A stretch of DNA of 64,000 nt from an uncultured Prevotellaceae bacterium (lineage in GTDB: Bacteria; Bacteroidota; Bacteroidia; Bacteroidales; Muribaculaceae). Of this stretch, positions 51,946 to 62,576 are shown piece after piece. The notes below the pieces were generated by a model. That model was not told where the DNA came from. It searched no databases and worked only from the letters and a program-made list of their open reading frames with translations. Each line of letters begins with the position of its first letter. The first letter of the stretch is position 1. The stretch lies in assembly GCA_900320055.1 (NCBI GenBank), contig ONQS01000001.1:1-64000 (forward strand). Reading direction: 5' to 3'. The position numbers and the translations under genes were made by a program.

Positions 51946-52539
51946 ATGATAGATTATATCAAAGGCGCAATCGCCGAACTGAACCCCGCTTATGCTGTGA
52001 TCGACAATCACGGCATAGGTTACATGATGAACATTTCATTGTCCACCTATGATGTGCTGGCAAGGTACAAAACGGATGAGGCAGTGCTGCTCTATGTGCA
52101 TGAGGCGATACGTGAAGACGCCCATTTGCTCTATGGCTTCGCCACCAAGAGGGAGCGTGAGGCCTTCCTGTTGCTCATCTCTGTGTCGGGCGTGGGGCCC
52201 AACATCGCCCGCATGGTGCTCTCGTCGATGAGTGTCGATGAATTTTCTCAGGCCATCGCTTCTAACAACGTCTCTCAATTCAAATCCGTTAAAGGAGTGG
52301 GCGGAAAAACCGCTCAACGCATAATTGTTGACCTCAAAGATAAAATAAAACTGGCAGATGATACGTTATTACAACAGACGGGTCAAGTAACGGGCGAGAC
52401 CTTTGATGAAGCACTGGCTGCTCTCGTCATGCTGGGATTTTCTCAGCAGGCCTCGCAGAAGACCCTTAAGTCGCTGTTTGCCAGCAATCCGGCATTAACT
52501 GTCGAACAAGCCATCAAGCAAGCGCTTAAGATGATGTGA
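51946..52539 (+). CDS. ruvA: Holliday junction branch migration protein RuvA
   Basis: The 197-residue protein has an OB-fold N-terminal domain (MIDYIKGAIAELNPAYAVIDNHGIGY), helix-hairpin-helix motifs (VSGVGPNIA and VKGVGGKTAQRIIVDLKDK), and a C-terminal RuvB-binding domain (ALAALVMLGFSQQ). It binds four-way junctions and recruits the RuvB motor. It follows a peptidase gene by three bases and precedes sprA by 47, an arrangement in which ruvA is adjacent to sprA in many Bacteroidetes. Confidence 0.96.
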   Translation: MIDYIKGAIAELNPAYAVIDNHGIGYMMNISLSTYDVLARYKTDEAVLLYVHEAIREDAHLLYGFATKREREAFLLLISVSGVGPNIARMVLSSMSVDEFSQAIASNNVSQFKSVKGVGGKTAQRIIVDLKDKIKLADDTLLQQTGQVTGETFDEALAALVMLGFSQQASQKTLKSLFASNPALTVEQAIKQALKMM

Positions 52540-52586
52540 CCCGTTACCAGTCACGGGTGGCTGGATTTGTTTAGACCTTATCATTA

Positions 52587-55500
52587 ATGCTGAAGAGGAA
52601 AAAAATAATATTTTTTATCATCATTGGCGCCCTCGTTGCGATGTGGGCGGGCAATGATTCTGTGCTGGCCCAATATGTGACCAGTACACTGCCACCGCCT
52701 CCACCGCCTCCCGATACACGCCCTTCTGCCAGTCAGCAGCAAGTGCCGCAACTCGACCTTCACTTTAATGTGAAGCCGACCATACCTCAGACTTATGGGG
52801 ACATCCAGGGCAACGAAGAGTACTCGGCTGACCTCAAGACACCATCCAACATCACCAGTGAAGTGGAATTTGATCCAGAAACTGGATGTTACGTTATCCA
52901 TACCCGTCTGGGTGACTATGATATTGTCACCCCTTACATCATGTCCTCGGACGAGTACAGTAACATGGACTTCCGCCGCTCGATGATGGAGTATTACCGG
53001 CAGAAGAATGCCGAGAGTGCACAGAACCAGGAGAAGGACCCGTTCAACTTTTTGGACATGCAGTTCGGCATGGGACCGCTGGAGTCGGTGTTCGGCCCTG
53101 GTGGTGTGCAACTTAAGACTACTGGCCAAGTTATCATCAATATGGGTGTCAAGAGCAACTCGACTGATAACCCTGCGCTGATGGTTTCGCAGCGCCGCAA
53201 GACTTACTTTGATTTTGAGCAGAAGATTCAAGCCAACATCACTGCCTCGGTCGGTGATAAGATGCGCTTCAACATGTCATATAATACTGGAGCGACATTT
53301 GACTTCGACAGCAAGAACCTGAAGTTGGCTTACGAAGGTAAGGAAGACGAGATCATCAAGAACATCGAAGCCGGTAATGTGAGCATGACTACCGGTTCGT
53401 CGTTGATACATGGTAGCGCTGCCTTGTTTGGTATCAAAACGAAATTGCAATTCGGCAAACTCACGGCAACTGCCCTCGTGTCGCAGCAGAATAGCGAGTC
53501 GAAATCCGTGAGCAGCAATGGCGGATCCCAGACCAGTGAGTTTTACATCACGGCCGACAAGTATGACCAGAACCGCAACTTTTTCCTGTCCCACTTCTTC
53601 CGTGATCATTACGATGAGTGGTGCTCTCGCTTGCCTCTGGTGTCGACGGGTGTGCACATCACGCGTATCGAGGTGTGGATCACCAACAAGCGCAACAATT
53701 ACAATGAGTCGCGTAATATTATGGCATTCATGGACTTGGGCGAGAGCGAGGAGGTGAATATCAGCAACCATCACTGGATAGGCGTAGCCGGTGATGTGCC
53801 ATCCAATGCCTCTAACACGTTGTTCCGCGAGATTGATGAGTCATATCCCGACGCCCGTTACATGAGCAAGGCCTCTACCGCGCTTGAACCCCTCAAGGCC
53901 TACGGCTTTGAAGGCGGTAAAGACTATGAGAAGATTGAAAGCGCGCGACTGCTGTCCTCGTCAGAATACACCTATAACGCCAATCTGGGCTACATCATGC
54001 TTAAAACTGCGCTGGCTAGTGATGAGATTCTGGCGGTGGCTTATTCATATACCTACAATAACCAGACCTATCAGGTGGGTGAGTTTTCGGGAGACATAAC
54101 CTCGGCCGATCAGTCGCTCTACGTCAAGATGCTCAAGAGCACCACATCTTCGCCCTATTATCCCATGTGGGATTTGGCGATGAAAAACGTGTATGCGCTC
54201 GGAGCCTATCAGATACAGAAAAATAATTTCAAACTCAATATCAAGTATCTGAGTGATACCACTGGTAATGAGTTGATTTATATCCCTGCTGGACGTATCA
54301 ACGGCGTGCCCCTGTTGCAGGTAATGAATCTTGACCGACTGGATGCTAACCAGGAGACCAACATCGATGGCCGATTTGACTATCTGGAGAATTACACGGT
54401 CCAGTCATCAACCGGTAAGATCATCTTCCCGGTAGTCGAGCCTTTTGGCGAACACTTGCGCAGCAAGTTTGGGGATGATGCCCTTGCCAAGAATTACATT
54501 TATACCGAACTTTATGACTCAACATTGACTGTCGCTCAGCAGTTCAGTGACAAAAACAAGTTTGTGCTTGCTGGTGAGTATCAGTCCAGTTCTGGTAGCG
54601 TCATCAGGTTGGGTGCTACCAATGTGGCTCGAGGGTCTGTTGTTGTCACCGCTGGAGGTGTACCCCTGACCGAGAATAGTGACTACACTGTAGACTACAC
54701 GATGGGAACGGTAACCATTATCAACCAAAGTATTATCGATTCCCAGACACCCGTCAAAGCCGACTTCGATGATCAATCCACATTCAGTATGCAGCGCAAG
54801 ACGCTTTTGGGATTGGATCTGGATTATGCCTTCAACAAGGATTTTCACATCGGTGCGACAGTTATGCACTATGGTGAAAAGGCTATTGGTGATAAGGTTG
54901 CCATCGGTAGCGAGTTGGTCAATAATACCATATGGGGCGTGAACATGTCCTATAACAGCCAGTTTATGTGGCTAACGAATCTGCTCAATAAGATTCCCAC
55001 TGTCAATGCTGTGGCACCATCGTCTGTAAGTTTTACCGGTGAGTTCGCGCAACTGCTTCCTCATCAGGCCAAGACTGGATCCAACTCTGGTAGTTCTTAC
55101 ATCGATGACTTTGAATCTACACAATCGGGTATCGACTTGCGCAGCCCATACTCCTGGTTCCTGGCTTCAACGCCTTTTGACCCGTCGCCTGGTGCGTTAT
55201 TTCCCGAGGCAGCCAACAGCGATGTCAGTTATGGCAAGAATCGTGCTTTGCTATCATGGTACTACGTGGACCGATTGTTTACCCAGCGCAACTCCTCATA
55301 CGCGCCTGGTTATATCAAGAGTGACCTGGATGCGCTGTCCTATCCCTATGCACGCGAAGTCGCCTTCAGCGAGGTGTTCCCTGGTCGAGAACTCAATTAT
55401 GGCGAATCGTCTGTAATACAGACACTTAACTTGTCGTTCTATCCGCAAGAGCGTGGCCCTTACAATCTTGATGGCGTCTTTGTTGATCCTAATGATGGCC

Positions 55501-58500
55501 ATCTGCTGAACCCAGAGAAGCGATGGGGCGGTATCATGCGTAAGATAGACAATACCAACTTTGAGCAGTCCAATATTGAGTATATCCAGTTCTGGATGCT
55601 TGATCCGTTTATGGATTCCGAATTGAAAAACCAGGACGGGGGTTCGTTATACTTCAACCTGGGCGAGGTGAGTGAGGATATCCTCAAGGACGGTCTTAAG
55701 AGTTACGAGAATGGTTTGCCCATCAATGAGGATACTACCTATGTCTCCAATACAGTTTGGGGCAAAGTGTCTACAAAGTCATCGCTGACCTATGCCTTTG
55801 ACAACACCAACGGCGCCCGACCCAGGCAGGACGTTGGCCTGGATGGTTTGTCCAACGCCGAGGAGTTTAATCACCCCTCCTATAAAACGTTTATCAACGA
55901 GTTGAACTCGGTTTTGAACCAGTCGACCATCGATGCGATGAAGGCAGATCCGTTCTCGCCTTATAACGATCCGGCCGGCGATAACTATGCCTTCTATCGT
56001 CACAACTATTATGACCAGAACAGGTACTCGATCATCGACCGATATAAGCATTACAATGGTACAGAAGGCAACTCTCTGTCCCAAAGTGACGTCGACGACG
56101 GTCAGTACCAGACTTCTCGTTCTACGCCCGATGTCGAGGATATCAATCAAGACAATACGCTTAACGAGTATGAACGATACTTCCAGTACCGGATAGCCAT
56201 TCATCCCGACTCGTTGCAAGTGGGCATGAACTACATCACCGACAAGCAAGTCGCTAATGTGCATACCCGCAATGGCGAGACCCAGATGGCAACATGGTAC
56301 CAGTTCACCATACCATTGGCAGATTATCAGAAGAAAGTAGGATCGATTCAGGACTTCTCGACCATCCGCTTCATGCGTATGTTCATGACCGGTTTCAAGG
56401 CGACTACCCACTTGCGATTTGCTTCACTCGAACTTGTGCGTGGTGAGTGGCGCAACTACAGGTATAACCTCAACATGCGTGGCGAGCATCCTGCCAACGG
56501 AAGTATCAGCATCAACACGGTCAATATCGAGGAGAACGCCTCGAGAGAGCCCGTCAACTATGTGCTGCCCCCTGGCGTGTCGCGTATCATCGACAGCGGC
56601 CAATCCCAGATCACGCAACTTAACGAGCAGTCGATGCAACTCACCATTGATGACCTTGATGCCGGCGATGCTCGTGGTGTGTACCGCAACACCGAGATGG
56701 ACCTTCGCACCTACAAGCGCTTGCAGATGTTTGTCCATAACGAGGCAACCATCGGCAACGAGACCAACCTGCGTAATGGCGACATCTCACTGTTCGTGAG
56801 GTTGGGTTCGGACGTGAAGAATAACTACTACGAGTATGAGATCCCGCTGACCGTAACGCCAGCAGGTCATTATAGCACCAACAGTTCTACCGACAGATAT
56901 AAGGTCTGGCCCGAAGAGAACATGCTTGACATCAACCTGGATGTACTGGTCAATGCCAAGAAGAATCGTAACGCCGACAAGATGGCTGGTGCGGAAGGTG
57001 TTGGATATGCAATCCGATACCAGGATGTGGACGATGATCACCCCAACAATAAAGTCTATGTCATAGGTAACCCCTCGTTAAGCAAAGTCAGGGTGATACT
57101 CATCGGTGTGCGCAACAATTCGCCGACGAGCAAGAGTTGCGTCGTTTGGGTGGATGAGTTGCGAGTGACCGACTTCGACAGTGAGGGTGGTTGGGCTGCC
57201 AAAGCATCCATGACGCTCAACATGAGTGACATCGCGACAATTAATGCTGGTTTCCACAAGGAGACCGAGGGATTTGGATCGGTTGACCAGAGTTTGTCTC
57301 AGCGCCGACTGGACAACTATGACCAGTATAACATCGCTGTGCAAGCCGACCTGGGCCGCTTTATTCCAGAGAAGGCCAAACTGCATGCTCCCATCTATTA
57401 CTTATATAATAGTGAGAAGACAACACCCAAGTACAATCCTCTGGATCAGGACGTGCGGCTCAAGGATGCGGTAGACATCTGTGAGACACAAGCCCAGAAG
57501 GATAGCATTATGGACTATGCAGTGACTAAGCGCACATCTCAGAACTTCTCGATCTCGGGACTTAAGTTTGATGTAAAGACGATGAAGAATCCCATGCCAT
57601 GGGACCCCGCCAACTTCTCGTTTAGTTACTCCTTCAATAAGCAGCACATGAATGACCCCGAAAATGTGTATGACAACACTAATGATTATCGAGGCAGCAT
57701 TCAGTATAGTTGGACGCCTTATGCCAAACCGTTCAAGCCCTTCTCGCATTTCGTCAGCGAGAAGAACAAGAACATGAAGTTCTTCAGGGATTGGGAACTT
57801 CACTGGCTACCTACCAGCATCGCTTTCAATACCAACATCTCGCGTTTCTATCATGAGCAGCAGACGCGTAACGAGACTGGAATTGATATCGACCTGCCCG
57901 TCTCGGTCAGTAAGAGATTCTTGTGGGATCGCACCTTTGCGCTCTCGTGGAACTTTACAAAGTCGCTCTCGATGACGTTTAACAGCAATACAACGGCCCG
58001 TATCATGGAGCCCGTCGGACAAGTCAACAGGAAACTGCTTCCCGACAAGTACCGCGATTGGCGCGACTCTGTGATGACTTCGATTAAAGGCTTGGGTACG
58101 CCATGGGCTTATGCTCAAACCTTCACAGCCAGTTATAAGGCTCCGTTCAGTCAGATTCCATTCTTGAGTTGGATTAAAGCCAATGCTTCTTATAATTCCA
58201 CTTATAATTGGGAACGAGGTGCAGTGGTCGATAGCATCTCTTCGGGTAACACTATCACAAACCAGACGGTTCGGTCGCTTGACTTCGGCTTCAACCTCGA
58301 GCAATTCTATGGCAAGGTGCCTTATTTCAAGAAGGTGGACGAGCGCTTCTCCTCCAAGAACACCAAGCGAGGCAAGCAACAGCCCAAGAAGGAGAAAGCC
58401 AAAAAGTATAACCGCACCATCAAGTTGAATCCCGATTCGGTCACTGTGATTAATCACAAATTGGGCGTGAAGAATGTCAAGGTTACCGCAACCACTTCTG

Positions 58501-60056
58501 AAAATGAGCCCTTCAAGATAGAGTATAAGATTCTGGACAAGGATAATGTCGAAATTCAGACCAAGGGAACTGAAAACCTTAAGTTCAGTATCGTTGAGGT
58601 TCAGAAGGAAGAGACCAAAAACTTCTTTACTGAGGCTGCCCAATATATGACCCGCGTGCTGATGAGTGTGCGCAACGTCAATGTGAGAATGAAGCATACC
58701 TCGTCGCTCACTGTGCCGCAGTTCCTGCCAGAGATTGGTGACATCTTTGGCCAGACGACACGCTACGACGTGATGTCTCCTGGTCTGGACTTCGCCTTTG
58801 GCTTCGTTGGCCAATCCTATATTGAGAAAGCAATGAACCATGGATGGCTGAAGGGTGATAAGAATCAGACGACACCGGCGCTGTATGGACGCACCCATGA
58901 GTTCAATTTCGAGGTGCAACTTGAGCCCATCGCGGGTCTTAAGATCACGCTTAATGGTAACCGCACCGATAACCGCACCAATCAGATTCAGTTCATGTAT
59001 GAGAATCCTACGATTATCTATGGCGGTAGTTACACTAAGACTCATATCGCACTGGCGACGGCCATGAAGAGTTTCAAGGCCAATGACAATTACCGGAGCG
59101 AGACTTTCGATCAGTTTTTGGCTAACATTCCCGTTGTTGCCGATCGCCTGCAACAGCGCTATATGGGCACAACCTATCCCGATGTGGGATTCCTTCATGG
59201 TACAGCCATGGCGGGTAATACCTATAGTATTGAAAATGGAGAGATTAACAAATCGAGCAGTGATGTGTTGATCCCAGCCTTCATGGCAGCGTATTCAGGC
59301 CGTGACGCTAGCAAGATTGACCTGAATCCCTTCCCTGGAATCAAGTCAATCCTCCCCAACTGGCGCATCACTTATGATGGTCTGATGCGTATACCGTTCT
59401 TCAAGAAGATCTTCAAGTCCTTTAACCTGAATCATAATTATCAGTGTGTCTATAATGTGGGCTCATTCAGTTCATTCAGCGATTGGGTGACCATTGGCAA
59501 CGGCTTGGGATTTATCAAGAACGTGCGTACCGAGGGTGCGATACCTTCGTCGCCTTACAACATCGCATCGATTTCGTTGACTGAAAAGTTTGCACCGCTT
59601 ATTGGCTTCACGGCAACCTTCTTCAATGACATCACGCTCAATGCCCAATACGATGACCAGCGCACACTGACGTTGAACTCGTCGGCAGGACAGTTGGTTG
59701 AGGCAACAAGCAAATCATTCACCCTGGGTGGCAGTTACAAGATCGCCAACTTCAACAAAGTGCTCAAACTGAAGACAACCCAGCAGAACGTGAACAATGA
59801 TCTCACCTTCAACCTCAATGTGAAGATGTCGAGCAACACAGCCTTGATCCGTATGATTGAGGCCAATACGGCTCAGGCCACTAGCGGCACTCGCACATGG
59901 AGCGTGAACTTCACGGCACAGTATGTCGTGAGCAAGCGCATTACAGTGGGAGCCTACTTTGATTACCAGACCAATACGCCGCTCGTTTCCACCTCATCCT
60001 ATCCCACTACCAATAGCAACTATGGTCTCTCGATCAATATGTCGCTAGTTAAGTAA
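52587..60056 (+). CDS. sprA: SprA (Sov), type IX secretion outer-membrane translocon
   Basis: The 2489-residue length matches the very large SprA/Sov proteins. It has an N-terminal signal (about 1-28) and a proline run (PPPPPPP) near residues 36-42. Long beta-barrel and periplasmic domains follow with conserved segments such as NMGVKSNSTDNP, STQSGIDLRSPYSWFLAS and NRTDNRTNQ. In Bacteroidetes it forms the outer-membrane channel of the type IX system, which exports proteins with a conserved C-terminal domain and is also needed for gliding in some species. No porL-N or other T9SS genes are in the window. It is the main gene of this operon. Confidence 0.95.
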   Translation: MLKRKKIIFFIIIGALVAMWAGNDSVLAQYVTSTLPPPPPPPDTRPSASQQQVPQLDLHFNVKPTIPQTYGDIQGNEEYSADLKTPSNITSEVEFDPETGCYVIHTRLGDYDIVTPYIMSSDEYSNMDFRRSMMEYYRQKNAESAQNQEKDPFNFLDMQFGMGPLESVFGPGGVQLKTTGQVIINMGVKSNSTDNPALMVSQRRKTYFDFEQKIQANITASVGDKMRFNMSYNTGATFDFDSKNLKLAYEGKEDEIIKNIEAGNVSMTTGSSLIHGSAALFGIKTKLQFGKLTATALVSQQNSESKSVSSNGGSQTSEFYITADKYDQNRNFFLSHFFRDHYDEWCSRLPLVSTGVHITRIEVWITNKRNNYNESRNIMAFMDLGESEEVNISNHHWIGVAGDVPSNASNTLFREIDESYPDARYMSKASTALEPLKAYGFEGGKDYEKIESARLLSSSEYTYNANLGYIMLKTALASDEILAVAYSYTYNNQTYQVGEFSGDITSADQSLYVKMLKSTTSSPYYPMWDLAMKNVYALGAYQIQKNNFKLNIKYLSDTTGNELIYIPAGRINGVPLLQVMNLDRLDANQETNIDGRFDYLENYTVQSSTGKIIFPVVEPFGEHLRSKFGDDALAKNYIYTELYDSTLTVAQQFSDKNKFVLAGEYQSSSGSVIRLGATNVARGSVVVTAGGVPLTENSDYTVDYTMGTVTIINQSIIDSQTPVKADFDDQSTFSMQRKTLLGLDLDYAFNKDFHIGATVMHYGEKAIGDKVAIGSELVNNTIWGVNMSYNSQFMWLTNLLNKIPTVNAVAPSSVSFTGEFAQLLPHQAKTGSNSGSSYIDDFESTQSGIDLRSPYSWFLASTPFDPSPGALFPEAANSDVSYGKNRALLSWYYVDRLFTQRNSSYAPGYIKSDLDALSYPYAREVAFSEVFPGRELNYGESSVIQTLNLSFYPQERGPYNLDGVFVDPNDGHLLNPEKRWGGIMRKIDNTNFEQSNIEYIQFWMLDPFMDSELKNQDGGSLYFNLGEVSEDILKDGLKSYENGLPINEDTTYVSNTVWGKVSTKSSLTYAFDNTNGARPRQDVGLDGLSNAEEFNHPSYKTFINELNSVLNQSTIDAMKADPFSPYNDPAGDNYAFYRHNYYDQNRYSIIDRYKHYNGTEGNSLSQSDVDDGQYQTSRSTPDVEDINQDNTLNEYERYFQYRIAIHPDSLQVGMNYITDKQVANVHTRNGETQMATWYQFTIPLADYQKKVGSIQDFSTIRFMRMFMTGFKATTHLRFASLELVRGEWRNYRYNLNMRGEHPANGSISINTVNIEENASREPVNYVLPPGVSRIIDSGQSQITQLNEQSMQLTIDDLDAGDARGVYRNTEMDLRTYKRLQMFVHNEATIGNETNLRNGDISLFVRLGSDVKNNYYEYEIPLTVTPAGHYSTNSSTDRYKVWPEENMLDINLDVLVNAKKNRNADKMAGAEGVGYAIRYQDVDDDHPNNKVYVIGNPSLSKVRVILIGVRNNSPTSKSCVVWVDELRVTDFDSEGGWAAKASMTLNMSDIATINAGFHKETEGFGSVDQSLSQRRLDNYDQYNIAVQADLGRFIPEKAKLHAPIYYLYNSEKTTPKYNPLDQDVRLKDAVDICETQAQKDSIMDYAVTKRTSQNFSISGLKFDVKTMKNPMPWDPANFSFSYSFNKQHMNDPENVYDNTNDYRGSIQYSWTPYAKPFKPFSHFVSEKNKNMKFFRDWELHWLPTSIAFNTNISRFYHEQQTRNETGIDIDLPVSVSKRFLWDRTFALSWNFTKSLSMTFNSNTTARIMEPVGQVNRKLLPDKYRDWRDSVMTSIKGLGTPWAYAQTFTASYKAPFSQIPFLSWIKANASYNSTYNWERGAVVDSISSGNTITNQTVRSLDFGFNLEQFYGKVPYFKKVDERFSSKNTKRGKQQPKKEKAKKYNRTIKLNPDSVTVINHKLGVKNVKVTATTSENEPFKIEYKILDKDNVEIQTKGTENLKFSIVEVQKEETKNFFTEAAQYMTRVLMSVRNVNVRMKHTSSLTVPQFLPEIGDIFGQTTRYDVMSPGLDFAFGFVGQSYIEKAMNHGWLKGDKNQTTPALYGRTHEFNFEVQLEPIAGLKITLNGNRTDNRTNQIQFMYENPTIIYGGSYTKTHIALATAMKSFKANDNYRSETFDQFLANIPVVADRLQQRYMGTTYPDVGFLHGTAMAGNTYSIENGEINKSSSDVLIPAFMAAYSGRDASKIDLNPFPGIKSILPNWRITYDGLMRIPFFKKIFKSFNLNHNYQCVYNVGSFSSFSDWVTIGNGLGFIKNVRTEGAIPSSPYNIASISLTEKFAPLIGFTATFFNDITLNAQYDDQRTLTLNSSAGQLVEATSKSFTLGGSYKIANFNKVLKLKTTQQNVNNDLTFNLNVKMSSNTALIRMIEANTAQATSGTRTWSVNFTAQYVVSKRITVGAYFDYQTNTPLVSTSSYPTTNSNYGLSINMSLVK

Positions 60057-60070
60057 TCATCCGCGCAGTT

Positions 60071-61228
60071 ATGATACTGAGTCTCATCGTCTATACTCTC
60101 ACCGCAGCAGCAATGGCGTGGCTGGGTTGGCATGTGAGTAGACGGGAGCAGCGATTGATGTCCCAGGGTGGGGGAGAATTGCCTTTTGCCTCGTGGGAGA
60201 TAATCATGGCAATGCTGATCTATGTTGCGGTCTCATCGGCCCGATGGCTCACTTCATGGGACTACAACATGTATTACAACTACTATGTGAGCATGCAGTC
60301 GCTGGGCGAGTATTCCAGAGCGAATTTTGAACCTGGTTTTGCATGGATTACAAAGTTGATGGCTCGATTGGGATTGCATTTCGCCTTCTATTTTGCATTC
60401 TGGGCGATTGTCCAGATCTCACTGCTGTTCTACGCACTGCGTCATCGCAAGGCCCTGCTGCCGTGGCTGGCACTGTGTGTGTTTCTGGGACCCTACTACA
60501 TTTTCTGGATGGGGTTCGTGAGGCAGTCGGTTGCCGAGGCTATGTTTGTGGTCATGGTGGAATTGATAATCCGGCGTAAGTTTTGGATCTACTTGCTGAT
60601 GTCGATTGTGGCCATGTCCATCCACAAGATGTGTGTCTTGTTCGTTCCGCTCTACTTTGTGCCTCTGCTTCCGTTGCGGGATGTGAAGCGCTGGGTGCCC
60701 ATCGCTTTAATCATGGTATGCGTTGTGCTTGGATCTTTTCCGCAGTGGATTAAGTTGTTGTTTGACAGGCTCGGCTCGATGGCCGATATGCTGGGCTACG
60801 GCCATTATTATCGTCTGTTTATGAGCGATAATATGGAGTATGCCTTCAGGGCTGTGATAGGTCCTGCGCGATTGTTCCCGCTGCTGACGTGCCTATGCGT
60901 GATCTGGTACTACCCGGGCATCAAGCGGATGCATCCTCATGATGCGTGTCTGCCTGCTTTATATGGCTTTTCGGTCCTGTATATGGGCTACATCAATTTG
61001 TTTGCTAATACCACTCAATACCTGACGCGCCCCGGTGAACTCTTACGGACCGTGTTTCTGGTGATGGTGTGCTACACGTTCCACTATCTATGGCGTGAGC
61101 GCAAGTGGTTGCCTCTAGGTGCAATGGCTGTCCTGAATTTCTACTATGTCTATTATGAGATTTTCAAGGCATATCATATAGGAGGCAGCATCTATATGCC
61201 TGAGTTGTATCACACGTTTCTTCTGTAA
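60071..61228 (+). CDS. EpsG-family polytopic membrane protein
   Basis: The 385-residue protein has about ten hydrophobic helices. The early segment WDYNMYYNYYVS, a NFEPGFAWITK-type motif and an FRQSVAEA-like segment (FVRQSVAEAMF) match the EpsG family, found in exopolysaccharide gene clusters and thought to polymerise or modify glycans. It begins 14 bases after sprA, so it is cotranscribed; no other polysaccharide genes are here. A strong bidirectional terminator follows. Function is inferred only from family. Confidence 0.78.
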   Translation: MILSLIVYTLTAAAMAWLGWHVSRREQRLMSQGGGELPFASWEIIMAMLIYVAVSSARWLTSWDYNMYYNYYVSMQSLGEYSRANFEPGFAWITKLMARLGLHFAFYFAFWAIVQISLLFYALRHRKALLPWLALCVFLGPYYIFWMGFVRQSVAEAMFVVMVELIIRRKFWIYLLMSIVAMSIHKMCVLFVPLYFVPLLPLRDVKRWVPIALIMVCVVLGSFPQWIKLLFDRLGSMADMLGYGHYYRLFMSDNMEYAFRAVIGPARLFPLLTCLCVIWYYPGIKRMHPHDACLPALYGFSVLYMGYINLFANTTQYLTRPGELLRTVFLVMVCYTFHYLWRERKWLPLGAMAVLNFYYVYYEIFKAYHIGGSIYMPELYHTFLL

Positions 61229-61271
61229 TGCGATGTTCTGATGGCGTAGTGTGACGCTGCTACAATCTGAC

Positions 61272-61307
61272 AAAAAAACTCGCCCAAAATCAGGGACGAG
61301 TCTTTTT
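61272..61307. terminator. Bidirectional terminator
   Basis: ACTCG (61278-61282) pairs with CGAGT (61297-61301), with CC/GG pairs inside. An A-run precedes and a T-run (61303-61307) follows, serving the EpsG gene and the convergent nitroreductase gene. Confidence 0.75.
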
Positions 61308-61325
61308 CTGTAGATTGCAGGTGTA

Positions 61326-61958
61326 TCACTTTTGCTTTGCTCCAAACTTGTTGTAACTGATGTTTTCCTCCTTAAACTTGTTTTTGGGCTCGGGAGATTC
61401 GTCAGGATATCCCACGCGCACAACTGCCAGAGGAACGATATTCTGTGGGCAGTTCAGCACATTGGCTACCTCGGCAGTGCGATCCATGGCCGGGTAAACG
61501 CCTGTCCATACCGCACCGAGGCCAAGTGCATGAGCGGCAAGCAGCAGATTCTCGGTGGCTGCCGAAACATCCTCAACCCAGAAGTCGGGCAACTTGGTGC
61601 TACCGTCGGGCAACATGGTCTTGTCAGTGTCTCCACACACTGCAATCATCAGCGGCGCACTGGTGGGTTGCTTGCCCGATAACAGAGCAATTGTTTCCTT
61701 GTCATTGATGACAATGAAGTGCCAAGGCTGCAGGTTGAGGGCTGAAGGGGCGGCCATTGCGGCTTTGAGCAGTATGTCGACCTTGTCTTGCTCGACTGGT
61801 TGTGCTTTGAACTGTCTGATGCTCGTACGGGTCATGATGTTCTCGATAGCGGCTTGGCCGTTATCGATCTTCACTTCACTCTTCTCTTCATTGTTCTGGG
61901 TGGTGCAGGCACCTAGTGCCAGTAGGGCTGTTGCCATCGTTAGTAGTAACTTTTTCAT
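61326..61958 (-). CDS. Nitroreductase-family lipoprotein
   Basis: The 210-residue protein has a lipoprotein signal (LLALGAC, Cys18). It then has a nitroreductase-like FMN domain: RTSIRQFKAQPV (N-terminal FMN-phosphate-binding segment), APSALNLQPWHFIVI, and the C-terminal AAHALGLGAVWTGVYP. Such enzymes reduce nitro or quinone compounds with NAD(P)H. Membrane anchoring in the periplasm is unusual for the family, since reducing power there is uncertain. It is likely monocistronic. Confidence 0.9.
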   Translation of the reverse strand: MKKLLLTMATALLALGACTTQNNEEKSEVKIDNGQAAIENIMTRTSIRQFKAQPVEQDKVDILLKAAMAAPSALNLQPWHFIVINDKETIALLSGKQPTSAPLMIAVCGDTDKTMLPDGSTKLPDFWVEDVSAATENLLLAAHALGLGAVWTGVYPAMDRTAEVANVLNCPQNIVPLAVVRVGYPDESPEPKNKFKEENISYNKFGAKQK

Positions 61959-62004
61959 TTTCTGATTGTTTGAATCTGGTTAAAATATCAATTGGCGGAT
62001 GATG

Positions 62005-62421
62005 TCATCGCTCTAAAATATCGTGGAATGATTTTGGTAGGTCAATATTATCTACCGACAATGCTGACCTGAACAGCGGCGCGATTTCTTCATCGGTAAA
62101 TCCGGCGATGCCACAACCGATACGGGTTACATAAAAGAACAGGTCGGGTCTCGATAGGGCAAACTCGATAAACTGGTCGACATAGGGTTTGATGGTTTCA
62201 ACACCGCCTTGCATGGTCGGTATGGCATAACTTTGGCCTTGCAAGCCTATGCCTTGCCCCCACACGGCGCCAAACTTGTCCATCGCGGCTCGTGCTGCTC
62301 CGCCGCCATGAAAACCGCCTAGGTTGCTGCCGAATACAAACACCTCGTCCGGCGCCAGCGATTGAATTCTCTCAGGAGTGAATGGCCCAAGTGAGCCGGT
62401 TCTCATCTTATTTTGTTCCAT
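62005..62421 (-). CDS. A1S_2505-family (macro-like) protein
   Basis: The 138-residue protein (an alternative start at 62406 removes five residues) has the segments FVFGSNLGGFHGGGAARAA, YAIPTMQGGVETI and FFYVTRIGCGIAGFTDEEIAPLF. These match a small family often labelled as phage non-structural protein, related in fold to macro domains that bind ADP-ribose. The glycine-rich loop is intact. Role is unknown; ADP-ribose-derived nucleotide handling is a guess. It lies 46 bases upstream of the nitroreductase gene in the same direction, possibly cotranscribed. Confidence 0.85.
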   Translation of the reverse strand: MEQNKMRTGSLGPFTPERIQSLAPDEVFVFGSNLGGFHGGGAARAAMDKFGAVWGQGIGLQGQSYAIPTMQGGVETIKPYVDQFIEFALSRPDLFFYVTRIGCGIAGFTDEEIAPLFRSALSVDNIDLPKSFHDILER

Positions 62422-62528
62422 ATTCGTTACGGGATGATGATTAGACTATGCTAACGGCAAAGATACAAAATTTTCTGATTTCTATGACCTAACACGATAT
62501 TTTACAAATATTAATTGGCCGTGTAGAG

Positions 62529-62558
62529 TTTGTATTTGTAAATTAATGTGTATCTTTG
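62529..62558 (+). promoter_or_regulatory. Promoter of the Yip1-smpB unit
   Basis: TTTG (62529-62532), an 18-base spacer and TATCTTTG (62551-62558) closely fit the Bacteroidetes consensus. The start codon at 62577 is 19 bases past the element. Confidence 0.65.
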
Positions 62559-62576
62559 CAGCCGCAAAATTGAGAC

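Noticed and set aside
57807-59198. 463-codon minus-strand frame inside sprA
   Set aside because: It is antisense shadow of sprA, with no motifs and no start context.
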